Source: Siniperca chuatsi (lineage: Eukaryota; Chordata; Actinopteri; Centrarchiformes; Sinipercidae). Taken from it: 64,000 nucleotides of DNA. Where the stretch lies: assembly GCF_020085105.1 (NCBI RefSeq), contig NC_058042.1, forward strand, positions 25,428,001 through 25,492,000, in the 5' to 3' direction. Positions 12,501 through 24,700 of the stretch are shown here, piece by piece. The notes under the pieces are model-generated. The model was not told where the DNA came from. It worked only from the letters and a program-made list of their open reading frames with translations, and searched no databases. The position numbers were made by a program, and so were the translations under genes. Positions within the stretch are counted from its first letter, which is position 1, and every line of letters begins with the position of its first letter.

Positions 12501-15500
12501 ATTACAGGTTATCATGGGACCCTGCAAAGTACGAAGGTATCGACAAACTGCGTATTCCCTCCAGGCACATCTGGCTCCCAGATATTGTCCTGTACAACAA
12601 GTAAGCGTCACTGGAATGTCAGTGTTTTCTTACAGAGAGGTTTTACATGCTTGTGTGCAATGTTTGTATTAAAGATTTAAACACAAGATTATTCTTTTAA
12701 ATAATTTGTCTATGTTTTCTCTATAAGGTTCAACCTATACTTTTGGATGGGAAACTCTCTTATAGCTAGACATTTGAGAATTAATATCTTTCCCAAATGA
12801 TTTTCTGAAGCCCTTACAGAGTTTATATATGATGAGTGTTTAGTCTGTGGATTTGGGTTTTGATATCGACTCGTCTGTCCTTGGCCGTAAAAATTAAAAC
12901 AATACAAATTTTCAGTGTGAGTAGCTTTCCTCTTATCTTCACTATAATGGCAGAGTTGATAACACAAGCCTCAGAAACTGATTCACAGGCTCTCTAAAGT
13001 TTTCTTTCTCTCTCTTCCTCTTCTCGTAGCGCTGATGGTACCTATGAGGTAACAGTCTTCACCAATGCCATTGTCCTTTTCAATGGCAGCATCAACTGGC
13101 TTCCTCCAGCCATCTACAAAAGCGCCTGTAAGATCGAGGTCAAGCATTTTCCCTTCGACCAGCAGAACTGCACCCTCAAGTTCCGCTCTTGGACGTATGA
13201 CCACACAGAGATCGACCTGATCTTGAAGTCTGAGGTGGCTAGTATGGATGATTTTACTCCCAGTGGGGAGTGGGATATCTTGGCGCTGCCAGGCAGACGG
13301 ACTGTCAACCCTCTGGATCCAACCTATGTGGACCTGACGTATGACTTCATCATCAAGAGGAAGCCCCTTTTCTACACCATAAACCTCATCATTCCCTGTG
13401 TTCTGATCACGTCTCTGGCCATCCTGGTCTTCTACTTACCTTCAGACTGCGGGGAGAAGATGACCCTCTGCATCTCTGTCCTCTTGGCTCTCACTGTGTT
13501 CTTGCTTTTAATCTCAAAGATTGTTCCTCCCACCTCACTGGATGTGCCCCTGATCGGCAAGTACCTGATGTTCACCATGGTGCTGGTGACCTTCTCCATC
13601 ATCACCAGTGTGTGTGTGCTCAACGTGCATCACCGCTCGCCCAGCACCCACACCATGCCTTCCTGGGTCAAGCTGATATTTCTAGTCAAACTTCCTGCCT
13701 TACTCTTCATGAGACGTCCTCACAATAACTCTTCAAGCCAGAGACTTCGCCAACAGCGGTGTCTGCGGGCGAGGAGAGCCATTTTGGGCTTGGGTTACCC
13801 AGTTGCATCCAAAACAGGTATCACCATGTCGTCTTCTGCACTGCTGTCTTCTGACTCTGCCTTCTCCACCCCAGGACACAAAAATGTAGCTCCTCCACTG
13901 GGCTATAGCCACTCCAACAGGAAAGGAGACTCAGGAGGAAACTCTGACTGGGCTGCTGATGTCCAGGAGGCGGTGAACGGGGTGCGCTTTGTGGCTGAGC
14001 ACATGATGGGAGATGATGATGATCAGAGTGTATGTATACACATTTAAACCAAATATTTTATTGCATCTATACAGTGATCACCAAATTCTACCAATATCCA
14101 GGGCAGTCTCATAAAATGTTTCAGAATTTGACTTAAATTTAAAGAAATAGTTCAAGATTTTGGGAAAAACTTATTCACCAAGAGTTAGATGAGAAGACTG
14201 ATACCACTCTTATGTCTGTGTATTAAAGGGGAACTCTGGAGTTCCCCTTTAAGTTGCAGTTATCAGACCTCTGTAGATCGCTCCTCATCCCTGCTTGAGG
14301 CTAGAGGCTCGAGGATACATTAGTTGCCACTGGTGATAACACAGCTGACTCTCCGACCAAACTGTCAACGCCCCATTTGCATTGTGGGCAATTTAAGAAT
14401 GCGTGAAATAAAAAAGACGATATCTCCAGTTCTGCTGCATGGATTTTGGTTCCTTTTTTTAAAACTGTCCATCATGAGTCTGGCAGTGTTATAGGAGTGC
14501 AATGCTAAATTGGTGGAGTACTCCTTTAAGTTCAGAGCTGGAGGCGGAAGGCTATTATCCTAGCTTAGCATAAACACTGGAAGCAGAAGGAAACAGCTTG
14601 AAATACTACTTCAATGTAAATTGTTGTTTTTACATTTATGTTTGTGTATAGAATATACAAATGAAAAATGTGTTCCTTTAGGAGTTTTAGAGGTGCTGGT
14701 AGGTGGATTTTTGCTGCTTACAGTCTTTTTGCTAACCTAGGAGAATTAGAGATAAACAGAAAACATGGACATATTGTGTGCCCAACATCAATCAAATTAG
14801 GAGAATATCATTGAAGACAAATTTTTTTATGTGTTCATCTGTGATAAGGTTAAAAGTTAGTAGCTAAAATAACTTTGGTAAGTTTAGGTATTCACAACAT
14901 TTTAACAATCAGGCTCCACTGTCAGTGCTCTCCTCCTCCATCTATCCTGATCCCAGAAAACTGGGTAAACGGTGTTTGTATTGACGTGATAACATTTTCT
15001 TTACATTCTGTTACCCCTGAGGCATAGGACGGAATACCACTAACCTTAAATAGTGACTCTGACCGGGCAGCATGAGGAGGGAACCAGGAATGAGAAATGA
15101 CTCGTTTCAAAAACTACCAAGGACAGCAGTGAAAATGGGGTGAAAGGGTCAATAGCTATTTTAGTGTAGGGCTCAGCAATATGGAAACGGTCCTGACAGG
15201 GATATAACTTAACTGTATTCCCGTTCAAATAGTACTCAGTCAGCATCCTAAGAATAAGCTTATCTAAACTAAGCAATATTATGGATGTAACACATATGAA
15301 AAACACAGAACACTATATGTACCAATTCAATCCAATTCAAGTGCCAGCAAACACAATATGCTGCAAGACATATTTAGGCTAAATGATGTATGTACGATGT
15401 GTCATCAGGGTTTTACTGTTTGTTCAGATGCAAAGAACCTAGATTCAGAAAGTGAATCACCTTCACACTTATTCACTCATTCATTCACTCGGTGACACTC

Positions 15501-15852
15501 TCTGCCCCCGAGTGGCTGCACAGAGGCATGGCAGCGTCCTCAGGCAACTGAAGCAGGATTATTTGGTCATCTCACCACTCTGCAATAATGCCGTTTTTTT
15601 TTTTTTATAATAAATGCCTGTGTAAGGTTTGTTGTGACAAAAACATACACACTGACTAATTTTAATTTGATTTCTGTATATTTGCAGGTGATAGAGGACT
15701 GGAAGTATGTGGCTATGGTGGTGGATCGTATGTTCCTGTGGATCTTTGTGATAGTGTGTGTGGTGGGCACCCTGGGCTTATTTCTTCAGCCTCTCTTCCA
15801 GACTCAGATTACTCCCAACCAGCAGCCCAGCTCAGAAACTCCTCGCATATGA
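6546..15852 (+). CDS. chrnb4: Neuronal nicotinic acetylcholine receptor subunit beta-4
   Basis: Coding exons: 6546-6594, 10258-10403, 12206-12250, 12491-12600, 13030-14029 and 15688-15852, totalling 1515 nt (504 aa), all GT-AG with continuous phase. The product is a Cys-loop cation-channel subunit of the plasma membrane. It has a signal peptide (about residues 1-17), an extracellular ligand-binding domain with the Cys-loop pair C150/C164, M1 from about 228, M2 with [20 protein letters not shown]3, a long cytoplasmic loop, and M4 in the last exon. It lacks a vicinal Cys pair, so it is a non-alpha subunit that supplies the complementary face of the agonist site. The choice of beta4 over beta2 rests on [21 protein letters not shown], the DVQEA loop segment and the position beside chrna3. 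Exon 2 encodes EERLMNSL and AQLISV, typical of beta2/beta4. A fish-specific beta paralogue is less likely. Confidence 0.92.
14140..14720. repeat. Fold-back dispersed repeat in chrnb4 intron 5, partial
   Basis: This shares words with three other copies in the window (21121, 41104, 63409): 'agttagatgagaag', 'gataccactct', 'tagcttagcataaa' and an A-rich 'ggaaacag' segment. Only the left arm and middle are recognisable, and a second element (14226-14528) splits it. Confidence 0.65.
14226..14528. mobile_element. Small MITE-like element nested in the fold-back repeat
   Basis: The left end aaaggggaactctggag resembles the complement of the right end (ggtggagtactccttt). The left end is itself followed by an inverted copy (gagttcccctttaa, about 14239-14252), giving a hairpin. 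Its ends fall inside the host repeat, so it inserted later. It has no coding capacity. Confidence 0.5.
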
Positions 15853-16479
15853 TGAGCAACGAAGAAGACAGGGCAAGTTTTAGTTTTTTTCAGCAATTAA
15901 GCTGTTAGGATAAGCATTCGTATAAGCAGATGCAGGCCAGTAGTAGTTGCAAAGTCTTTTTGGTGTTCGATTAAAGCCTGTAGTATCATATTGGTGGGGT
16001 CAAAAAGCACTAACAGCAACATTGTCTGTGCCAAACCCCTCCAATAAGGCACCTGACAGGTTTAAACCAGACAAAAAAGTATTTGCAGCCACTCATTGTG
16101 TACATCAGTGAAACAGACAGGATCTTCTATCAAGACAGAACATGGATAAAATGTCTCCTAATAATCAAAACCATGTGGTCTACAGCAATACAACCCTCTA
16201 CAGCACCCAGTATTTTGAGGAAATGGTACATCTGCAAGGGACCTAATGTGGCATCACATCACTAAGGTCATTTCCCTTCATGTCTACAAAGGACAGCTGC
16301 AGAACGGGACTGAATGTAGCTTTCACTGCACTGAAGCATACTGAACTGTTGCAGAAATATACCCAATATGACAGAGATATGAGGAACATTGTCTGCTGTC
16401 AGATGTTGTTTGACTCCTTATTTGTGTTTAAGTTATGTTACCACGTCATTGAAATGTGACGTGTGATTAAAGAATGAAT

Positions 16480-16485
16480 AATAAA
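16480..16485 (+). promoter_or_regulatory. Candidate chrnb4 polyadenylation signal
   Basis: AATAAA about 630 bp after the chrnb4 stop; a second AATAAA lies at 16526-16531. Either would give a 3' UTR of normal length. Confidence 0.4.
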
Positions 16486-16539
16486 GATAAGTTCTCTTTC
16501 GTTTGATTAAATGTATGAAATCCCCAATAAAGTCTTAAA

Positions 16540-16696
16540 ATTGTCAGGGGTCTTGCCAAAGTGCTTAGTTAATCTATGTTGCCGGTGATAAAGTTTGTCC
16601 TCACAGCCAATACGTTCTCTGATGATGTGCCAATTGCAACATTTTATTGCATAGATAAGAGAGCTTGAAAAGAAATGTGAGAATGTGACCAGGCAA

Positions 16697-16743
<47 letters not shown>

Positions 16744-19149
16744 TAATGTTGATACAACAAAACCTTGGAGATGGAGCTGATCTTGATTACTGTGTTTTGA
16801 GGACCAGTGCTTTTGCCATAGTTATAGCCATAGACCTGACACATATGCTTAAACAAAATATGTAAGGCTTTAAATCTGTGAAGATGAAAAAACAAAATGT
16901 ATTTGTTTCAGACACTGTAATCTTATGGCCACTCATTTGTGCCTTTACACCAGAGGTGATCTCTGTTAAGTGCTCATTTGTACAGACGGGCAAGTGCAGG
17001 CACACACATAAATGATGCTTCACAAAACACACATGCTGAACTGAACCGTCACCCACACACACCCACACAACATTTACTGCTCAATAAACAGTGCTGAGTG
17101 GGCTTGTTGGAGATTCTGCAGACTGTTGGTTCTTTTGTGAGACCTTCATTTAAATCAAGAGATAGCAATCAGCATCTATGTTAATGGACGACTTTACTTT
17201 AATCTCTGTTTACAGTTTTCATAATCATTCATGGGTTTTTCATTCACCTGTTAGCAAACTGTCATTAGTGAAAAGAGTCAGTACAGTGCCACAGCATTTC
17301 CATCAATAGTCCATCATCTGTTTCAATCCAAACAAAGCGGGAGGAGTTGTCATTCAACACTCAGTGGAAGGTCCCATAAATCACACGCCTTATGTCAGCA
17401 GCCTTTTGTCATTAGTCTCCAATACGATATGCATGGAAACATTGTTCTGAGAATTGTCCTTCCACATAAGCAAGGACGCATATGTTTCCAGCAAACATCC
17501 ACCATAATATAGTCCTCGAAAATGTGAGTATTCAGTCGAAATTACATGTTTTACTCCAAGTCTTTTTAAATCTACTGGATAACCTTTGCAACATGAGATG
17601 TTTGGAAGCTGATTGTCACTAAAGATAGTCTTGTTAAATGACCCGAGCCTCAGCTGAAGTCTTTAATGTGTCAGTGTTCAAACAACCTATGTATGAAAAC
17701 TCTCTGAAGGTCAAACTAACATTTCTTTCTATTTCTATGTCATGTAATCCTGTATTAACCCCCCCCTGGGGGAAATTCTCTTTTCACTTGCCCCACTTAA
17801 AGGAGTTGAGAGTGCAGGGTCAGACACCAAACAGCATCTCTGGTGCTGGTAGGGATTTATTCATCGTTTGAGGGCACTTCAGCAGGGTGGGTGTTTGCTG
17901 AAAAGCACTTGGACCTCCACTTCATCCAGCTGAAGGACAGTGCTGTCAAACCACTGGGCCACACTGCTGGCCAAAGAAAAGAAAAATGCTACTCTGAACA
18001 GACAATAAAGAAAGAAAAAAGTAAAGCACCTTATTGGTCCCAAAACATCTCGCCAAAGGACTGCAGTTGGCACATTTACAGAAATGTTGATTAATGTGTG
18101 TTGTCCTTATAAATAAATAAATGAAATGATAGCCAGAGTCAAAGAGAGCATTTTCCAAATTGAAAGTGGGTTTACCGGAAGATACTGACATGTCTTATGT
18201 TCTTACAGAGGACCACCCAACCCTGTGGCACACAGTGGCTATTGATCTTTTCTGATGAACTGAAGGCTATTTGGTGATTTAATATGGACGTCTACACTGT
18301 GAGGGGAAAATGTGTGTGAGCACCACCTGGGTCCATGTTCACTGTCCACGGGAGATGTTCGCTCTGCACAGCCTCGGTGCCAAAATGTCTTCATGCAGAT
18401 CCAAATGGGTTAAAGTTAAAGCCCCTGAAAACCTGACTTTTCTTGTTTCTTTATAACATTATATATTTATGACAAGATAAACAACAATCAGAGTTTAAAA
18501 CATGATTAAGTATTAGCCTTTGTTAAGAGTTTAACACTCAAAAACTCAGCTAAGACTGTTTGGGTGTGGTTTGAACAGATTTGATTGATGGTAACAGCCC
18601 ACCATCAGATTCTGATTCAAATGCTGCTAAATCCTGATTGGTGCATCACCTTTTTCCAATTGAGCCCCGCCCACTTCAGAGCAGTGAGATAAGCACAGAG
18701 AGGAACAGAAATACAGCAATCACTCATGTCAAATAACCAAAAACTGTTCTAACTTTGGCAGAAAATAGCGTTTCATGTGGAGTCCCATGACTCATAGTTA
18801 GATGCTGATTGAGAAAATACGTTTTTCGGGTTTTTAAAAGGATGGATTTTTTTCTTTCCCTCAAACCCTTTGGGAACATATACTAAGAAAAAGTCTTTTT
18901 TTATGTAGTGTGTTCCAAAAAGTGCGTAATCTAATTTCAATCGGTTCCACTGCAGTTTTTCAAATTCCAAGACTTAAAGAGGAAACTGTGGTGACAGCGT
19001 GAAGACTTATTAAAACAAAGGGCTGATTTGTAGCGAGTGGAAGCCTCTGAAGATCCTTAAGTGAAAAATTCGCACCACTGACCAAGTTTTATCACATTTG
19101 ATCGCTAGGTTGCACATTTATTTTTTTTGTTTGCAGTGCATGGTGCCTC
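16540..19149. other. Intergenic between chrnb4 and chrna3, no gene seen
   Basis: No ORF with recognisable domains on either strand. It contains a (TAA)n microsatellite at 16697-16742. Part of 18.5-19.1 kb may be the chrna3 promoter. Confidence 0.5.
16697..16742. repeat. (ATA)n microsatellite
   Basis: About 15 uninterrupted trinucleotide units. The poly-Tyr ORF on the minus strand across it is an artefact of the repeat. Confidence 0.95.
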
Positions 19150-19312
19150 CTATCCGTGACTGTGCGTCTCCGCGTGGCTCTGCCTCCCTCTCTCTCGGCT
19201 CTCTGCAGCTGCGGACGCGCTTTCACTCTTCCCACTTTCTCCTCCTGTCTGCTCTGCGCAGCGCTGCTGCTGCTGACCCGGGATTCCTTTCGTGTTCGTC
19301 ATTTGAAACAGG
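19150..19312 (+). promoter_or_regulatory. Likely chrna3 5' UTR / proximal promoter
   Basis: A GC- and CpG-rich block with CT tracts and GCTGCTGCTGCTG lies immediately before the chrna3 start codon, standing out from AT-rich flanks. No TATA box was assigned. Confidence 0.4.
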
Positions 19313-21382
19313 ATGAAAGGCACATTTTGCTTCGTTTTGCCCACATGTTCCTTTCTTCTGTTTCTTCTGCCAGGTGAGTAATAACCTATTACTTTTAGCG
19401 TAACATATTGTTACTTACTTCTTGCTTTACATACATGTGTTTAATAATATTGCTACAGGTAATGATGAAAAATGTAATGTAGCCTGTACAAAATGAGCAC
19501 TTAAAAATAGGCATTTTGAAATAACCTCATGTGTGAACAAAATATTCTCACATTCAAATCCTACATTTTATATAACACAAACCTTCTGGGAAATCCAGGT
19601 GATAAATGATGACTTTAGGCTTTTGTTGTTATTCATTTAAAGGGATACATGTATTTGTATTTGTGTCAATTAGTATTCTTTACACTGAGGAAAACCTGGA
19701 AAATTAATCAGAACAACACAGCATGATAATGATTTAAAGTAACACTCTAATTCTAATCAGTGTACTGAAACAGGTGAAATGTGAAGACATACACTGCTCC
19801 CCTGGATTGATGAGAACAAACAAACAATCATCTGGCTGTTAGTCATCTTGTAACCAAGCTGCACTGTATAATCAACTAAACTACACTGCAGTGACAGATC
19901 CATGTCTGACCCTTTGCTCTTATCCAGGAGGCTCCTGTTCAGATGCAGAGCACAAGCTCTTCTCTGTCATATTCTCCAACTACAACCAGTACATACGACC
20001 GGTGGAAAATGTGACCGACCCAGTCATCGTACAGTTTGAGGTGTCAATGTCACAGCTGGTCAAAGTGGTAAGTAGCCTACAAAAGGTTTTTTCACTGTTT
20101 CTGTGACAAGAGCTGATGTCTATAGTACCTGTGAGTTATGGGCTGCTACTTCACCCCCGTCAAACATACATTATATCACTGTGCTCTCATGACCTGAGGA
20201 AAAAAAAAACAAAGAGTAACATAAAGGCAGCATCACATGTGGAGGAGAACAAGAAGAAATATATTGTTTGTCGATTTGTGAACAAAGTTTTAGAGAAGGG
20301 GACAGTTGCCATCTGAGACACCTGAGATACTCCCTGCCAGCACACAGTAGCAATCCTGAGGAGGGAACAAGATGAAAAGAGGGGCAGTGTGGCTGTTTGT
20401 CAGGCCAAGACAAGATGGGAAATGTCAGCTGTCTCTCAGTACCTCTCAGGTTAGGCAGCCTCAATCACTGCCACTTCAGATGAGCTGCTCTGGGTTTAGC
20501 AGCAGGTTTTGCTGGAGCTTGTTGACTGCAGACTCTGACTGGTGGGGCAGACAGACGGCTCTCTCTCTCGACTCAGACAGGTCTAGAGCGGATGTCGATA
20601 ATTAAGCAAAAAGGCTCGCGTTGGACAGGAAAGACAGCTCCATTCACAAAATGAACAGCCTTGGATATATTGTATCACATCAGTCCCTCTGCAAATGTTT
20701 TTACACTTCAGCTTTTTGCATGGATTAAACAAAATGTGGGGTCTGACACATTGTAGCCCATCTCAATCTGTTTTCCTTTGCCTGTGTACAGGCAGTCTAT
20801 TTCTTTTCTCTGTAGAGCTAGATAAGCATTGAAGACCTGTCTGGATCTAGAGATGACAAAAAGATAAAGGATATTTTGTTAGATTCTGCTTACCTCAGGT
20901 GATGTAGCAAGCTTCGGAGCTCCCCGTGCTGATGGATGACTATTATTCCCTCCCAACACCTGGTGCACCCAACCCATATGCAGTTGGTATTGGTCAGTCT
21001 AAAACAATTACGGCAGAGCTATATGAGCTAATTTAGACCATCAATAGCTCATCGGCCTAGCTGTCTCATTCATCATCTCACAATCAGGGATCATATTACA
21101 GGCTCTGTTTTTGAGAGAGACTGTTCATTAAAGAAATAGTTTGACATATAGGGAATTTATTTTATTTATTTATTTATTTATTCACTTTCTTGCAAGACCT
21201 AGATGAGAAGATTGATACCACTCTCATGTAGGTCTATTAAATATGAAGCTACAGCCAGGAGTCAGTTAGCTTAGCTTAGCATAAAGACTGGAAACAGGGG
21301 GAAACAGTTAGCCTGGCTCTATCCAAAGGTAACAAAATCCGCCTACCAGCAACTCTAAAGCTCATTAATTAACACGTTATAT

Positions 21383-21420
<38 letters not shown>

Positions 21421-21718
21421 ATAACAAGGTTTCCATAGGTGAACATGCGGAAGGATCATTACCGGTTTTCACGTTTTTAATCCGAAACAAGTATAAAAAC
21501 AACTATTTCTTGACCAAAAAATTACAGGCTTGCTGTCTTTGTGCTTAGCTAAGCTCACCTGGTAGACCGCGCACTCCATGTAGAAGGCTGAGTCCTTACC
21601 GCAGCGGCCCGGGTTCGAATCCAACCCGCGGCCCTTTGCTGCATGTGATCCCTCTCTCTCCCACATTTCCTGTCCATCTTCAGCTATCCCCTATCAAATT
21701 AAGGCAAAAAGCCCAAAT

Positions 21719-21749
<31 letters not shown>

Positions 21750-24700
21750 TGATTGTCCTGCGGCCTTCTGTCCACCTGTGCTTACCAACCATGTAGAATC
21801 TCTCCTGGATATTGAATGGTAACATAAATGGTTAATGTTGCACTGGGTCATGAGATTGGTTCTTTCACGGTCAAGTCACACACAAACCTGACCCACACAG
21901 TCTTTCACTCTCCCTCCTTTGTCCCTCTGCTCCAGCTTTACCACTGAGTTGTTAGAATAAAAGTTACGGCTGTGCTGCAACCCCCTGGCTCCAGCTGTCG
22001 TGTGTGTTACGCTTCAGGCGTGGAGGACTCAGGTGTACCTCTCTTAATCGTCTTGTCTGGGATATGCAGAGGCCTGACCCTGCAGATAGCACACAAACAA
22101 TACTCTGTGGTGAATTGGATGAGTGACAGTGTTCTTCCAGTTTTAGCTTTAAAATGTTGACATTTATTATTTTTTTCTTTGCTTAAATGTCTTCATTAAC
22201 AATTCTGCTCTGTTCTCAGGATGAAGTCAATCAGATCATGGAGACAAATCTGTGGCTGAGACATGTAAGTTTATGGTGCATGACCATAAATTGACCTTGA
22301 GCAAGGACATCAAGTATGAATCCAGCTTTCTGTCATTCATGATTATTTGGGGCTAGACTGACAAGTTGAATTATTCATGGAAGGAAGCTTTTGAAAATTA
22401 TTGATCCTTCTAGTCCTATTTTTTGAAAAAAACATCCTGTAAACCAAATGCACTGAGATTTCATGGTCAATTTTATAATGTTTTTGAAATAATTTGACAG
22501 TGGTCCATAATATTCCATTTGACACTGTGACAGAAACCTCTAAGCATTTGCAGCATACGCAACCTGAAAGATTAAACCAGATTTAACCTCAAATGTATTT
22601 CATAATCACACAGAACAAGTCTGTAACAAAAAATAAATGTCCATACATGCTGTATGGCTTGGTGGTTTTGTCATTTACTTCATCCCACATGGTTTCTCTG
22701 CTGCCATGATGCATAGTGCAGTGAACCGGTTTTGAATCAGATGAGGCAGGGCATGTCTCCAGGTCCCATATTACAAGTGCTGAGCGAATACTCATCTGTG
22801 CTGGAGCCATGTTCATGCTAAAGGGTTGAGCTGTGATTGCTCTTTGGTGCTGAGAGTTGAAGCACTGTTTCACTTAATTCAATGTCATCTGTTGTTTTAG
22901 AGTCTCTTCAAGCAATGTACAAACAACCAGATGAGGTACATTTCCCCTGCTGGCCATCCAAAATCTTACAATACTCTCTAGATACGTACTGTTTTTTAAT
23001 TAAGTGAATTTTTTACAGCTCTCTGAGGTTGCTTTACCATTGTTGCTTTATAAGTCTCACGAGGATCACTGGCTGTCCTCAAGAAAGCGACAAAAACAGC
23101 GGCCAAAAGGTCCGTAAAACACACTGTAAACTGTGTACCATTATATCTCCTCTCAGACTAAATGCCACAGTTGGAAATGACGACTTCTCGTTTTTACAGG
23201 GGACATTTTACAAGAGAATGCGTTTAAAATCAGAGTAGATTTGTATAATAAAAGATAATCACCAGGAGGAAACAACTGGTACCATTTTGCTTTTATATCT
23301 GTTTTGTAGATTTATAAAGCTGTTTATGACACACTTGTTTTGTTTAAACCGCTTGGATTGAAAGAATGCATTTGCCAAAATTATGCTTGCAGAGGTGGCA
23401 TCCTGGCACTAGCTATTGGGTTTGTTTGGAAGAGACATTTTGCTCTAGGAATGGCAATGTCGGTCTGACAGCTGGTCCACCACTTTGGGCTGCCATGAAA
23501 TTTGTTACAGACATTCCCCCACACATTGAATTATAATAACTTTGGTGATCATCATTGGGTAAATGTTTTAATTTGTCCAATACTTTACCACCACTGTGAC
23601 TATGTGCAGCCTCACTGAGCCACTAGCAGGACTGTAGACTCTTAGTCTTGTTATACTCTGGACTGCTGCTCAGATTATATTTTGTAGGTATTTATATTGT
23701 ATATAACTTATAATTTCATGAGTACTGAAACCTCTATGATTTTTTTGGATGAATAAATAGTGCCTTTGAGCTGTCAAATTCTGCTTAAATGTTAAGATTA
23801 ATCAACTCGATTTGTCACTTGAATGTAATTCAAATCTCTGTAGGAAACAGATTCAAAATCAATTTCATCGTGTATGCAGAGGGTAGGGACTTGTTCATTC
23901 TCAAATTGACTTTAAAATTGTTAACTGTTATTGTTTTTACTGTTACTCTCGTTTTTTTTTTTATGTAAATGAATCATTCTGTTTTGTTTTTTCAGATCTG
24001 GAATGACTACAAACTCAGATGGAATCCAAAAGATTTTGGAGGCGTCGAGTTTATCCGAGTGCCGTCCAACAGGATATGGAAGCCAGACATTGTGCTGTAC
24101 AACAAGTGAGTGTAACAACAAATTAAAAACCTGGCTCAACATTTTCATTGATTGTTGGCTGCATTTACGTTAAAGGATTTCTGAACACTGACAAGCTGTA
24201 TCAGTCTCCATTGCTCATTTTGCATTGGTCATTTTTGTTTAGCATATTCTTAAGGGACTGTATAAGGAACATCAAGGGTGCACTTTACTGAAACCACAAG
24301 GCATCTTTTTTAATTAATATCTCCATGATACAATAGTAAATTGATTATATCCTGCACTTTAATCATCTGTCTCCAACTTTCACTCTGTCTTCCTCTTTTG
24401 TTCTCTCACTCTTTCTGTCTTTCTCTCTCTACAGTGCAGTTGGAGATTTCCAGGTTGATGACAAAACAAAGGCCCTGCTTCGTTACAATGGTGATGTTAC
24501 CTGGATCCCTCCAGCCATATTCAAGAGCTCCTGCAAGATTGACGTCACTTACTTCCCCTTCGACTACCAAAACTGCACCATGAAGTTCGGCTCCTGGACA
24601 TATGACAAGGCCAAGATTGATCTGGTGCTAATTGGCTCAACCATCAACCTCAAGGACTTCTGGGAGAGCGGCGAGTGGACGATCATCGATGCCCCCGGTT

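Noticed and set aside
12382-12672. Plus-strand 96-codon ORF in chrnb4
   Set aside because: It is out of frame with exon 4 (12491-12600), which joins its neighbours in phase and encodes the conserved [10 protein letters not shown] segment.
16644-16895. ORF with a run of tyrosines
   Set aside because: It is a frame through the (ATA)n microsatellite.
21550-21640. A tRNA gene, suggested by the B-box GGTTCGAATCC
   Set aside because: No cloverleaf is preserved and the sequence continues into a SINE body with a poly(A) tail; another copy at 60261 lacks the B box.
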